A stretch of 64,000 bases of DNA from an uncultured Luminiphilus sp. (GCA_938084055.1 CALKDK010000010.1:144097-208096), one strand, 5' to 3'; shown: positions 19,389 through 29,328, counted from the stretch's first letter. Notes: generated by a model not told the origin, from the letters alone. Numbers and translations are program-made.

Positions 19389-21203
19389 ATGCTGAAGTCT
19401 GTCTTGGGGTTATCCATGGTTAGATCATCGAGAGCCGTATTGTTCTCCGCATTGCTGTGCAGTGGCCTCGTGGCTTGCTCGCAGCCCGTCATGAAACCTG
19501 TTCCGGGCTCAGAGGTCGCCACTGAGTCGGGTGCCGTCATGGGTATGGCCGCCAGTCAACGGGTCATTCACTGGCGGGACATCCCTTTTGCCCAGGCACC
19601 GATTGGTAAGTTGCGGTGGCGTGCACCGCAGCCCTACGAGAACCGAGAAGCGGTTATCACGCCTAAAACAGAAAGCCTGTGTGTGCAGACGGCTGGCGAG
19701 ATCACCGGCACCGATGGCACTGGACCCGTGGGCTCCGAGGACTGCCTGTACCTCGATGTGGTCGCACCGGAAAATTACCAGGGTCAAAGTCTGCCAGTGA
19801 TGTTTTGGATTCACGGCGGGGGGAATACATCGGGCAGCAAAGATGCCTACGATTTTTCTGCTCTGGCGCAGCAGCAGGGCGTGGTTGTCGTGACAATAAA
19901 TTACCGACTCGGTCCTTTCGGCTGGTTCACCCATCCGGCTGTTCAGGACGATGCCCGTGGTTTGGATCGAACGTCGAATTTCGGCCAGCTGGATATTATC
20001 GCTGCCCTCGGATGGACACAGCGTAATATAGCGGCGTTTGGCGGCGATCCGGATAACGTCACGGTATTTGGTGAGAGCGCGGGGGGGCACAATGTCTATG
20101 CCCTGTTGGTCTCCCCGTTGGCGGACGGGTTGTTTCACAGGGCGATTGCCCAGTCGGGGTATACCACCACCGTCACCCTCCGCGAGGCATTTAACCGGCA
20201 GCGTGAATTCCCACAAATCGATCGTGGTGGCTGGGAACTGACCGCGGCGCTGGCACTGGAACCGGACGGTGTAACCGGGGCAGAGCTGCGCGGCGTGTCA
20301 GCCTATGATCTGCTCGACGCCTACTACAGTCTCGAGAAGGACCACCTCTCACCGCTCACGACCGCGGATGGCGTTGTGGTCCCGCTCAAGGGCATTGATG
20401 CGGCACTGGCGGATCCACAGTTCGCCAAATCGGTACCGGTGCTAGCCGGGTCCAACCGCGATGAGGTGACCCTGTGGCTGGGTCTGAACCGGTATTTCGT
20501 TGACGGTGATCCGGTGTTGTTCGGTTTATTACCCCCCCGCATGAGCCTCAAGGACGCTGAGATGTACCGATACTGGGTGGATCTGCGTTCGCGCGGCTGG
20601 AAAGCCCGGGGAGTTGATCAGCCCATGCTTAGTCTGGGCGCGGCTGGCTACACCGACCTGTATGTCTATCGCTTCGACTGGGATGAGCAGTCAGAGAATT
20701 GGTTCCTGTCCTTCCCTGAACTGTTGGGGGCTTCCCATGCCTCGGAAATTGCCTTCATTATGGGCGCCCCGATGTTCGGTTCCGTGGGGAAGTACATGTA
20801 CCCCGATACTGAATCGGCCCAGCAAATGACGGCGATCATGATGACCGCATGGGCTGAGTTTGCCCGCTACGGCCTCCCCGGGCCGATAGCTGGCAACCCG
20901 TGGCCGCCTTTTATGGCACAGGCCCCCCACACAATGGTCCTCGATGGCACCGAGGGCAGTGGGGTTGTCATGAACAGCCCAACCCTTGAGGGTCTACTTC
21001 AGGAGATCGAGGCGCCGTCCAGGCTCAATGATGCCGAGCGATGCATACTGGTGTGGGAGATGGTAACCAATATTGGCCAACCCGAATACGGTGACTACGA
21101 GCGCTGGAATGCCGGTGAATGTGCTGACTTTAACGCGCGGGCCAGCAAACGGGCGATTACTGAGGCCCTGGTTGAGGAGTATGGCTCAGCATACCTGCCC
21201 TGA
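19389..21203 (+). CDS. Type B carboxylesterase family protein, lipoprotein-like
   Basis: LCSGLVACSQP lipobox; PVMFWIHGGGNTSGS, FGESAGGHNVYALLVSPLADGLFHRAIAQSG nucleophile-elbow motif. Confidence 0.92.
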   Translation: MLKSVLGLSMVRSSRAVLFSALLCSGLVACSQPVMKPVPGSEVATESGAVMGMAASQRVIHWRDIPFAQAPIGKLRWRAPQPYENREAVITPKTESLCVQTAGEITGTDGTGPVGSEDCLYLDVVAPENYQGQSLPVMFWIHGGGNTSGSKDAYDFSALAQQQGVVVVTINYRLGPFGWFTHPAVQDDARGLDRTSNFGQLDIIAALGWTQRNIAAFGGDPDNVTVFGESAGGHNVYALLVSPLADGLFHRAIAQSGYTTTVTLREAFNRQREFPQIDRGGWELTAALALEPDGVTGAELRGVSAYDLLDAYYSLEKDHLSPLTTADGVVVPLKGIDAALADPQFAKSVPVLAGSNRDEVTLWLGLNRYFVDGDPVLFGLLPPRMSLKDAEMYRYWVDLRSRGWKARGVDQPMLSLGAAGYTDLYVYRFDWDEQSENWFLSFPELLGASHASEIAFIMGAPMFGSVGKYMYPDTESAQQMTAIMMTAWAEFARYGLPGPIAGNPWPPFMAQAPHTMVLDGTEGSGVVMNSPTLEGLLQEIEAPSRLNDAERCILVWEMVTNIGQPEYGDYERWNAGECADFNARASKRAITEALVEEYGSAYLP

Positions 21204-21296
21204 CGACAGGGCCGCCGGCTGGCGCGGCGCGGTGGTCGCCCCTGTGCCGCCTCGTGTCACGCTGTCCCGGCAGTCCTGCCCTGGGGGAGGTACGGC

Positions 21297-21923
21297 ATGA
21301 CCCTGACGACGCGAATTCTGGCCATTACAGGCGCATCTGGCTCGGGCAAAAGCACGGTGGCCCGTGCCCTCGTAGGGGACTGCAATCGGGATAGCGCTGA
21401 TACATCGGCCTGTTTGCTGAGTCTGGATGCCTACTATCGGGACCTCAGTGACCTTTCGATAACTGAGAGGGAGCAGGTGGATTTCGATAACCCAGATGCG
21501 GTCGAATTCGCTCTATTTCAACAGCATTTGGAGTCGCTGCGCTGTGGTATGGGCGTGCCCGCACCGCGCTATGATTTCTCCAGCCACACCCGCGTCAAGG
21601 GTGCCAGTGACACAATTGGACCCGCCAGGCTGGTCGTTGCTGATGGTTTGCTGCTGGGTGCCTGGCGCGATCTGGCGGCTGTCGTGGATCACATTGTGTT
21701 TGTGGAAACGCCGCTCGACCTCTGTCTGCAACGGCGAATGGAGCGCGATTGCGGTGAGCGTGGACGTACGCCTGAATCAGTCCATGACTTCTGGGAAACG
21801 CGGGCTCTGCCTGCATTTTTGGCTTGGAGCGAAGCCGCGCGCGCGGGCGCCCACCTGGTGGTGAGTGGCGAATCAGCCGTGCCCGATGTGGTACATGCAA
21901 TTCGCCGCGCCTTTGGTATCTAA
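21297..21923 (+). CDS. Uridine kinase-like P-loop kinase
   Basis: ILAITGASGSGKSTVARAL Walker A, LSLDAYYRDLSDL, VDFDNPDAVEFALF, VVADGLLL. Confidence 0.85.
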   Translation: MTLTTRILAITGASGSGKSTVARALVGDCNRDSADTSACLLSLDAYYRDLSDLSITEREQVDFDNPDAVEFALFQQHLESLRCGMGVPAPRYDFSSHTRVKGASDTIGPARLVVADGLLLGAWRDLAAVVDHIVFVETPLDLCLQRRMERDCGERGRTPESVHDFWETRALPAFLAWSEAARAGAHLVVSGESAVPDVVHAIRRAFGI

Positions 21924-22252
21924 ACCGTTTCCCGCTGTCGGGCAACCCACTCAAAGTGACGCACCAACTCTGTGTCTGCCAGGAGCAGAGCCAGGGTATT
22001 GAACTGCCGCGCGAGGGTCATTTCGTCATACCGTTTGTGGATGCCCCGATGGCAACGCCGGCACACCATGATCCCGGCATGGAGGGTTTCGTTGTCATAG
22101 CGTCTTTGAAAGTGCGGCCTACGATGGACCTTCCTGGGTATCAGGTGATGAAACGTAAGGGGCACCCGCCTGCCGCAGCATACGCAGGGGGCTATCAGCC
22201 CCCGCTGACGTTTTTCGGTGCGCCCGCTATGGGGCAGATGCCAGTGCCGCAT
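21920..22252 (-). CDS. HNH-like zinc-binding protein
   Basis: CVCCGRRVPLTFHHLIPRKVHRR...MVCRRCHRGIHKRYDE (CxxC...HH...CxxCH...H); start at MRHWHLPHSG; stop overlaps convergent kinase stop. Confidence 0.7.
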   Translation of the reverse strand: MRHWHLPHSGRTEKRQRGLIAPCVCCGRRVPLTFHHLIPRKVHRRPHFQRRYDNETLHAGIMVCRRCHRGIHKRYDEMTLARQFNTLALLLADTELVRHFEWVARQRETV

Positions 22253-22772
22253 CAATGGTGCCACGTAACTTTTGGCTCTCGGGTCCCACATTACTGCCAA
22301 AATGCTCGACGACATTACCCTGGGTATCAACGATGTATTTGTTGAAATTCCAGGTGGGATAGCCCTTGGCTTCACCCAGGCCTCTAAATACCGGGTTGGC
22401 ATCTTTGCCGCGAACACCGCTGGTGGCCATCATTGGGAAACTTACGTCATATTTTTCATAGCAGACAGCGGCGACATCCCCTTCATCATTCTCTTCCTGG
22501 AAGAAGTCGTCGCTGGAAAAGCCAATGACGACAAGTCCCTTGTCCTGGTATTCACGATGCAAAGCCTCAAGGCCGTCAAATTGAGGCGTATAGCCACAGT
22601 TACTGGCGGTATTGACGATCAACATGGCTTTGCCTGCGTACGCTTCACAGAAGTTGATGGTTTCTTTTGAGCTTAAACGGCGCATATCATGGTCAAGGTA
22701 ATCAGGACAGGCCAAGAGGGCTGGACTGATCAGCATGGTCAGGAAAGTAGACACTTTGGAAACGGTATTCAT
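22227..22772 (-). CDS. Glutathione peroxidase family protein, secreted
   Basis: Signal peptide MNTVSKVSTFLTMLISPALLA; MLIVNTASNCGYTPQFDGLEALHREYQDKGLVVIGFSSDDF; YPTWNFNKYIVDTQGNVVEHFGS. Confidence 0.9.
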   Translation of the reverse strand: MNTVSKVSTFLTMLISPALLACPDYLDHDMRRLSSKETINFCEAYAGKAMLIVNTASNCGYTPQFDGLEALHREYQDKGLVVIGFSSDDFFQEENDEGDVAAVCYEKYDVSFPMMATSGVRGKDANPVFRGLGEAKGYPTWNFNKYIVDTQGNVVEHFGSNVGPESQKLRGTIDAALASAP

Positions 22773-22977
22773 GACAAAACTCCTACGCCGGTTGTGGCTG
22801 TGGTTTTGAGGGTTGATGCCTATCATACGAAGGTTCGGATGGGGTGGATGTCCATGACAAGGCATCCAGCCCGATTTCTGATGCGGAGCGGTCTCTCATT
22901 TCCCCCGCCTGCAATGTCCAGCCTGCGCGGGGTATACGGGCGGGATTGACCCCCTTTTGTTTTTTGGGTTTCTTCGC

Positions 22978-23943
22978 CTACGGTGCCACCGCCGCAGGGA
23001 CGGGTGGCAAGACCACTCGATCAAGGAATTCAGCCAGTTCCTCAACAGCCCAACGCCTGTGGCATTTGAACAGGCTGACATGGGTGCCCCACCGTCCTTT
23101 ACCAAGCAGGCAGGGGTCGCCGGTAGTGACGCGGGGGGCGACGGACAGTTCAACCCGGGGGTTGTGGGCGGCGAGTTCCTGGGCAAAAGGAAGGCGTGTT
23201 ATGGGATCTTCTGGATCCTGCATGATAAGGAGCGGGAGGGGGAGAGACTGTGCCAGTGTTCCCGCATCTCCCTGACTGTCAGGCAAATCACCCATCTCAG
23301 TGGCTGCCCATGCCATAGGGGCAAACACCGCGGGGGGAAGCCCGTAGGCTATCCAACCGCCCTGTTTCAATGCATCCCGGGTGTTGAGCAGCGGATCAAC
23401 GAGTACGGCCGCATCAAGCCGGAGCCCGTTCGAGAGGGCGTAAATCAGTGTCGCTCCCCCCATGGAGAGGCCGACGCCTATGCGGGGCAGGGTGCTCTGG
23501 TCAGTGGCGTCGACCCAGTTGGACAGAGCGAGCATATCGGGCCACTCAGTACTACCCATGCCCAACTTACCGTCTGTCTGGGGCGAGTTGCCATGATTTC
23601 GTAAATCAATCGTCGCGACTGAAATGCCGAGTTCGGTCGCCGTCCTGTAAAACTCGAGTGAAGGTAAAAACCAGGATGTGCGGTTCGAGCCCGCACCATG
23701 GGCAAAAAGCATGACGGCCCGGGGTGCTGGAGCGGGGATCCACCAGCCTGTGAGTGCCAGGCCATCACTCTCGACCAGGATGTCCTCGTAGGCAACGCCC
23801 ACTTTTGCGGGTGTTTCGACAACCGGATTGCTGCCCAAAGAGCGCGCGAGATCCGGCGCCCAGAAAACCGAGGCGAGCAGCCAGACCATGACGGCGACTG
23901 TGGCGACGCTGAGCACTGCGCGTAGGCGCCCTCGATGGATCAT
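22978..23943 (-). CDS. Alpha/beta fold hydrolase
   Basis: VMLFAHGAGSNRTSW, IDLRNHGNS, IGVGLSMGGATLIYAL; start MIHRGRLRAVLSVATVAV. Confidence 0.85.
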   Translation of the reverse strand: MIHRGRLRAVLSVATVAVMVWLLASVFWAPDLARSLGSNPVVETPAKVGVAYEDILVESDGLALTGWWIPAPAPRAVMLFAHGAGSNRTSWFLPSLEFYRTATELGISVATIDLRNHGNSPQTDGKLGMGSTEWPDMLALSNWVDATDQSTLPRIGVGLSMGGATLIYALSNGLRLDAAVLVDPLLNTRDALKQGGWIAYGLPPAVFAPMAWAATEMGDLPDSQGDAGTLAQSLPLPLLIMQDPEDPITRLPFAQELAAHNPRVELSVAPRVTTGDPCLLGKGRWGTHVSLFKCHRRWAVEELAEFLDRVVLPPVPAAVAP

Positions 23944-23953
23944 CTGGCGCTTG

Positions 23954-24817
23954 TCACAGATTGAGCAACCTTCTGAGCAGGCCATCCCTATGGCGATTCT
24001 GCTCGCGTCGCAGCAGTAAATTCTTGATTTCCAGGTTTATAGCGTCTTCTACCTGCGCCCGAATTTTGACCTGCTGTTTACTTGTAATATCGCGACCCCG
24101 GTAGCCGCTGAGGTCAATAGGAGGGCAAAATCCATAAAATGTGGCTTTGGGTTTTGGCATGGGCGTGCCCCAAACGCCGGCGGGTAAGGGGGGCACCAAA
24201 TCGGGACGGAGATCCTGGGGCAGCAAGCCCAGTTGTATCAGGAGTTGGGTTAACTGAGCCTGCTGCACTTCAGGACCGGTGAGGTGTTGATCGAAATATT
24301 CATCGGGACCCACGGCGGCGAAGGGCACGATGGTGTAGCCCATTTTTGCCGCGATGCGGATGAAGCCGTAGCGATTTTTCCACATCAACTCATAACGCTG
24401 CTCCGGTTGCTTCACCGCTTCATAGGTGCCGCCGGGATACAGCAATAAATCCTTCTGTTCCGCCATCAGTGCCGTGACCACTGCGCTGTGGCCCAGGGCT
24501 GCGCCAAGATGGATTACCGCGTCGGCGTACTGTTTGTTGGCGAACAGCGTTTTGTCCCCCAGCGGGCGCAGGAAGCGGGCGTAATCATAGTGCATCAGTA
24601 GGTGAAAAATGGTGGCGTCAACGGCCAGCAGGGCATGATTGCCGACGAAAAGTGCCGGCTTGCCGGGCAGCCTCTCAAGGCCAGAAAAACTGGGCTTGAA
24701 CCACCGTCGGAGTAGGGCCGCAGATAGACTGACGCCGGGTCCCGTGGGCATGGAGACACCGAGCACCCGCTTGATATGCGCTGCCAGCTCCGGGCTTAAC
24801 TGGGGTTCGTCAGCCAA
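23954..24817 (-). CDS. Lysophospholipid/diacylglycerol acyltransferase family protein (PlsC-like)
   Basis: PALFVGNHALLAVDATIFHLLMHYD, LLLYPGGTYEAVKQPEQRYELMWKNRYGFIRIA, YTIVPFAAVGPDEYFD. Confidence 0.85.
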   Translation of the reverse strand: MADEPQLSPELAAHIKRVLGVSMPTGPGVSLSAALLRRWFKPSFSGLERLPGKPALFVGNHALLAVDATIFHLLMHYDYARFLRPLGDKTLFANKQYADAVIHLGAALGHSAVVTALMAEQKDLLLYPGGTYEAVKQPEQRYELMWKNRYGFIRIAAKMGYTIVPFAAVGPDEYFDQHLTGPEVQQAQLTQLLIQLGLLPQDLRPDLVPPLPAGVWGTPMPKPKATFYGFCPPIDLSGYRGRDITSKQQVKIRAQVEDAINLEIKNLLLRREQNRHRDGLLRRLLNL

Positions 24818-24922
24818 AAGGGAAATTCTCAGGAGGAAACAGGGGGAGCAAGATTAGCAGATTGCGGTCTGGAATAATGCGAACTTCGTACAACCAATGC
24901 CAATTTGCAGAGCGCTGAATTC

Positions 24923-25837
24923 ATGGTATCGCCAACACCCCGTCATTGGGCTCTACTTCTGTACCTGGTGGTTTTCTGGGGTTTTGCCTTTGGCCTGATT
25001 GCCGTGGCATTGGAGTACTTCCATCCTGTGGCACTGGTCTGGGGACGACTGACGCTGGGTGCCGTTGTCATGTGGTGCGTTCTTGGGCTTCGCAAGCAGG
25101 CGCTGCCCACGGATGTCACCTCGCTTATGCGGATGCTGATTCTTGCCGTTACCGGTAATGTCCTGCCGTTTGTCCTTATTGCCTGGTCTGAGCAGTATGT
25201 TGCCAGCGGTGAGGTGGGGCTTTTGATGGCGCTCATGCCCATAACCACGCTGGTTATGGGTCATTATTTACTCACCCACGAAAAATTTACCCGGACACGA
25301 CTGCTTGGGGTGGTATTGGGACTGATTGGTGTGTTCCTGCTCATGGGCGAAGAGTGGTGGCTGTCAGACAGTGAGATGAAGTTGTGGGGCCAGCTGGCGG
25401 CGCTACTGGCCACGGTTTGTTATGCCGCCAACGGAGTGTACGCCAAGCGTATCCCCTCGGTAGATCCGGTCACGATCTCAGCGGGCTCTCTGACACTGGG
25501 ATCCCTGATCTTGCTGGGTCCGATGCTCTGGTTTCAGCAGTGGCGCGATCCCGGCTCGGCCCCGGAGGCCTGGTTGGCACTTTTAGTCCTGGGAACGCTG
25601 GCGACAGGCGTTGCCACGTGGGTTTATTTTATTGTGGTTGATGAGGTAGGCCCGGGATTTTTATCGACCATCAACTATCTCATCCCCGCCGTAGCCTTTG
25701 TCGTTGGTATCGGCGTACTTTCGGAGCCCGCCACCTGGCCGCAGTTTGTGGCACTGTTTTTGATTTTGGGTGGCGTTTGGCTGATCCAGCCCCGACCTTC
25801 CGCCGTGCGCAAGCATGGAATGCTAACCAGTGAGTAG
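24923..25837 (+). CDS. DMT (EamA) family transporter
   Basis: Ten-TM pattern; HPVALVWGRLTLGAVVMWCVL, EVGPGFLSTINYLIPAVAFVVGIGVLSEPATW. Confidence 0.9.
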   Translation: MVSPTPRHWALLLYLVVFWGFAFGLIAVALEYFHPVALVWGRLTLGAVVMWCVLGLRKQALPTDVTSLMRMLILAVTGNVLPFVLIAWSEQYVASGEVGLLMALMPITTLVMGHYLLTHEKFTRTRLLGVVLGLIGVFLLMGEEWWLSDSEMKLWGQLAALLATVCYAANGVYAKRIPSVDPVTISAGSLTLGSLILLGPMLWFQQWRDPGSAPEAWLALLVLGTLATGVATWVYFIVVDEVGPGFLSTINYLIPAVAFVVGIGVLSEPATWPQFVALFLILGGVWLIQPRPSAVRKHGMLTSE

Positions 25838-25845
25838 GGTGGTTT

Positions 25846-26700
25846 TTACAGCCCGAAGCGCTCCCATAAAAAATGCGCCACACCGTCTTCGTTATGGTGC
25901 CCAATAACAGCAGTCGCCTCCGCCTTGACTTCATCGTCAGCGTTGGCTGTGGCATAGGCCTCATCGGCTACGGCAAACATACTCAGGTCATTGTCCCCAT
26001 CGCCAAAGACCACAACCCTGTCGTAGCCGTGCTCCCGGCGCAGGGTATTGATGCCATTACCCTTGCTGCCGGAGCTGTGGTGTATGTCCATCCAGGACAG
26101 TCCCTCAGACTGGATCGCCGTACCCGTGTAGGCAACGAGACGCGCCTCGTCTGCAATGGAATCAATGACGGTCTCAATGTGTGCCCGGGGACCCATGCCA
26201 CTGACATTGATCACATGCGCGGTATCGGGCATCGCACTGATGGCTTCAAGGGGCAGGTGACGCTCGTCCTCAAACAGTTGGGCAAGGCGATTTTCTGCCT
26301 CGTTTTTTAAGGGTCCATGGTAGACCGCGTGGTGGCTGCCGCCTTCGAGGGTAAAGACGAATGGCGTGATTTCCTGCAAAGTCATCGCCGCCAGCACGTG
26401 GTAGACCTCGTGTTGTGTGAGCAGGTGGCTGTGACTGTAATTCTGCTGGTTGGGACACCAGATCATTGCGCCATTTTTTAAGATGTGGGGCAGCTCAAAG
26501 TGAAATGATTTCAGGGGGCCCAGTGCTGCCTGCAGCGTTCGGCCCGTTGCTACCGTGTAGGCGATCCCCGCAGAGCGCAGGCGCGCAAGTGTCTCTGCAG
26601 TAAAGGGCGTCACCTCGGAGCTTGCGTTGAGCAGCGTTCCATCCATATCGAACACAACCAGCGTCACACTGATGTCCCCCTGCTCGGCGCAGACAGCCAC
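25846..26700 (-). CDS. HAD superfamily phosphatase (Cof-type)
   Basis: VVFDMDGTLLNASSEVTPFTAETLARL, SKGNGINTLRREHGYDRVVVFGDGDNDLSMFAVADEAYATANADDEVK; start codon uncertain. Confidence 0.9.
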   Translation of the reverse strand: MAVCAEQGDISVTLVVFDMDGTLLNASSEVTPFTAETLARLRSAGIAYTVATGRTLQAALGPLKSFHFELPHILKNGAMIWCPNQQNYSHSHLLTQHEVYHVLAAMTLQEITPFVFTLEGGSHHAVYHGPLKNEAENRLAQLFEDERHLPLEAISAMPDTAHVINVSGMGPRAHIETVIDSIADEARLVAYTGTAIQSEGLSWMDIHHSSGSKGNGINTLRREHGYDRVVVFGDGDNDLSMFAVADEAYATANADDEVKAEATAVIGHHNEDGVAHFLWERFGL

Positions 26701-26760
26701 AGGGGGTGGTGGCGGCCCCGTACCGCTCTGCCGGTTGAATGATGAGTCATTGGCTTCCTA

Positions 26761-27357
26761 TCAATGGGTATCGGGTGCCAGGTCATTGCTCAGCGAGTCC
26801 CTGATGACCGGGTCGACCACAAATTTGTCGATGGGGTAGGCATCGTGGCTGATTCCGGCGTAGAGCACGCCGCCATCTTTGAGGGCATTGATCTGCTCCT
26901 TGGAGAGCTCAAACCGCAGAAAATGGACCGACGAGGTTTTTTCTTCATTCTCCCGTTCCATGTCTTCGTCACAAATAGGCGTGATGGGTGGCAAACCCTC
27001 GACCTGAAGCCATACGGCCTCTTCAATGCCCTTCATCTCTCGCAGGCGCTGGGCGCGCTCCACTGGGTCGCCAAATTCAATCATGAAAGTTGCTTTCCAG
27101 TTTTGTCCGTCGGGTATGAGGGGGTTGTAGGCGTTGAGTTCCTCTTCTATCCCCGCTGCCTCAAATGTTTTTTCAATGCGCAGCATTTCCTGAATCTGGT
27201 AGCGGATCGTTGTGCTGTCCTCAAAATACAGGCGCGCATGTCGTCCCAGAGCCAATTGACGGGTCTTTTTGTGGGCCATGACCTCGGCTCGATACGCGCT
27301 GCGTCGCACAGCATATTCTTCCAGCGACCATAGGTCTTCACGACGAAGATGTGGCAT
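26761..27357 (-). CDS. DUF3501 family protein
   Basis: LRREDLWSLEEYAVRRSAYRAEVMAHKKTRQLALGRHARLYFEDSTTIRYQIQEMLRIEKTF; position directly downstream of rubrerythrin/Fe-S gene matches DUF3501 context. Confidence 0.8.
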   Translation of the reverse strand: MPHLRREDLWSLEEYAVRRSAYRAEVMAHKKTRQLALGRHARLYFEDSTTIRYQIQEMLRIEKTFEAAGIEEELNAYNPLIPDGQNWKATFMIEFGDPVERAQRLREMKGIEEAVWLQVEGLPPITPICDEDMERENEEKTSSVHFLRFELSKEQINALKDGGVLYAGISHDAYPIDKFVVDPVIRDSLSNDLAPDTH

Positions 27358-27380
27358 TTCTTGTGCTCCTCGTAGACGAA

Positions 27381-28703
27381 CTAAAGTCCGTAGGCCATCC
27401 GCAGCAGCGTCATGGGATGTAGCGCGGCGTCGACCGTTTCGGACAGGTTTGCAATCTGGGCTCCGGCCATTGGGCAGTCGCTTATGAAGTGATCCGGGTT
27501 CTGGGCGTCGACCTTCTTGACCGTTGGCCGTGCGATTTTAACGGACTTTGCCCGGGTCTCTGATTTTACCGCGTAGGTGCCGTCATGGCCCGAGCAACGC
27601 TCGTGGGCGATTACCTCACTGTCAGCAACCAGGGCAAGTACATCGCGGGTTTTCAGTCCTATATTCTGAACGCGCTGGTGGCAGGCCACCTGATAGGCGA
27701 CGTTGCCAATGCCGGCTGCAAAATCGGTGTTCAAGGCGCCCCCTTTGTGGCGCAGCCAAAGGTATTCGAACGGGTCATAAAAGGCCTGTTTAACCTTGAG
27801 GACGTCCGGATCGTCGGGGTACATGAGGGGCAATTCCTGTTTGTACATCAAGACACAGGAAGGTATGGGGGCTACCAGGTCATAGCCCCGATCAACCAGT
27901 TGCGCGAGCGCGGGAATATTAGCCTGCTTCAATGCATCAACAGCATCCAGGTCTCCCAACTCGAGCTTTGGCATTCCACAGCACTTCTCCCTGGGCACCA
28001 CATCGATGTGAATGCCGTTGTGCTGAAAGACACGTACAAAATCCTCCCCAACTTCAGGACTGTTGTAGTTGCCGTAGCAGGTGGCATAAAGCGCAACCTT
28101 GCCGGTTGTCTCTCCAATGGGACTGGCTTCCAGGGATTTCACAAGGGGTGCGACCCGCTTACGAAGTGTCTTTGCGTGCATGCGGGGCAGCGGTGCCTCA
28201 TGGTGAATATTCAGCGTCTTTTCCACCACTTTTCTGAAGCCGTTATTTTGGTTCAGGGCGTTGACCGTAATATCGACCAGTGGAATCGACATCATGCCGA
28301 GCATGGTATCCGTGCTGGTAAGGGATTTGTCCCGCAGGCTTCCCCCTTCCTCACGGAATTTTATGGCCTTGGCCCGGAGCATCAGGTGGGGGAAATCGAC
28401 ATTGAACTCATGGGGAGGGACGTAGGGACACTTCGTCATGAAGCACAGGTCGCAGAGGTAGCACTGGTCGACGACTTTGGTGTAATCACTGCGGTCAACG
28501 CCGTCGACTTCGAAGGTCTCTGATTCGTCAATCAGGTCAAAGAGGGTGGGAAACGAGTCACACAGGCTGACGCAGCGACGGCAGCCGTGGCAGATGTCGT
28601 AGACCCGCTCCAGCTCGTCATTGAGCGCGTCCTTGTCCCAGAAAGCGTCATTCTTCCAGTCAATAGGATGCCTTGTGGGTGCTTCGAGACTGCCTTCTCG
28701 CAT
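27381..28703 (-). CDS. Fe-S protein with two [4Fe-4S] motifs and CCG domains (GlpC/HdrD-like)
   Basis: CHGCRRCVSLCDSFP and CYLCDLCFMTKCPYVPPHEF ferredoxin motifs; EKCCGMPKLELGD CCG motif; start MREGSLEAPTRHP with SD; ORF extension to 29126 is antisense-free but overlaps rubrerythrin and is spurious. Confidence 0.9.
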   Translation of the reverse strand: MREGSLEAPTRHPIDWKNDAFWDKDALNDELERVYDICHGCRRCVSLCDSFPTLFDLIDESETFEVDGVDRSDYTKVVDQCYLCDLCFMTKCPYVPPHEFNVDFPHLMLRAKAIKFREEGGSLRDKSLTSTDTMLGMMSIPLVDITVNALNQNNGFRKVVEKTLNIHHEAPLPRMHAKTLRKRVAPLVKSLEASPIGETTGKVALYATCYGNYNSPEVGEDFVRVFQHNGIHIDVVPREKCCGMPKLELGDLDAVDALKQANIPALAQLVDRGYDLVAPIPSCVLMYKQELPLMYPDDPDVLKVKQAFYDPFEYLWLRHKGGALNTDFAAGIGNVAYQVACHQRVQNIGLKTRDVLALVADSEVIAHERCSGHDGTYAVKSETRAKSVKIARPTVKKVDAQNPDHFISDCPMAGAQIANLSETVDAALHPMTLLRMAYGL

Positions 28704-28734
28704 CTTGGATTCCGTTTTAATGCTGGTTTGATTT

Positions 28735-28770
28735 AAACAAAAAGTAAGGGGGAACGCTGTGCGCTCCCCC
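28735..28770 (-). terminator. Probable rho-independent terminator/attenuator between rubrerythrin and Fe-S genes
   Basis: Minus strand: GGGGGAGCGCACAGCGTTCCCCC hairpin (one mismatch, 28748-28770) followed by T-rich TTACTTTTTGTTT. Confidence 0.65.
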
Positions 28771-28791
28771 CGACCGGTCTTGGGTTTAGGT

Positions 28792-29211
28792 TCAGTCGTC
28801 CATCGTGTCGAGGGTCTTCTGAAATTTGTTTGCATGGCTGCGCTCGGCCTTGGCCAGGGTTTCGAACCAGTCAGCAATCTCGTCAAAACCCTCTTCACGG
28901 GCTGAACTGGCCATGCCCGGGTACATATCGGTGTACTCGTGTGTCTCGCCCGCGATGGATGCTTCAAGGTTTTTACGGGTATCGCCCATCGGCAGGCCCG
29001 TGGCCGGATCCCCGACGGCCTCGAGGTACTCGAGGTGGCCGTGGGCGTGACCTGTTTCGCCCTCTGCTGTTGAACGGAATACTGCGGCCACGTCGTTGTA
29101 GCCCTCGACGTCAGCCTTGGCGGCAAAGTACAGGTAGCGACGGTTGGCCTGGGACTCGCCAGAAAAGGCGTCCTTCAGGTTTTGTTCGGTCTTGGTGCCT
29201 TTTAGTTCCAT
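28792..29211 (-). CDS. Rubrerythrin (diiron, ferritin-like domain only)
   Basis: [61 protein letters not shown]...[38 protein letters not shown]; no C-terminal rubredoxin domain. Confidence 0.95.
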   Translation of the reverse strand: MELKGTKTEQNLKDAFSGESQANRRYLYFAAKADVEGYNDVAAVFRSTAEGETGHAHGHLEYLEAVGDPATGLPMGDTRKNLEASIAGETHEYTDMYPGMASSAREEGFDEIADWFETLAKAERSHANKFQKTLDTMDD

Positions 29212-29328
29212 GGTTGTTCTCCCGGAATCTGTCTACTGTGACGTCTCATTCCCCGCGTCACGGATGGGGACACAGCAATATACCGAAGTGGGGTCAATTT
29301 GGCTTACATGGTTTTTTTAAAAAATATA

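Noticed and set aside
27585-28523. 312-aa plus-strand ORF
   Set aside because: Exactly antisense to the Fe-S/CCG protein, whose motifs are unambiguous; no motifs on the plus strand.
28704-29126. N-terminal extension of the Fe-S ORF (27381..29126)
   Set aside because: The added segment overlaps the rubrerythrin gene in another frame and crosses the hairpin; MREGSLEAP at 28703 is the sensible start.
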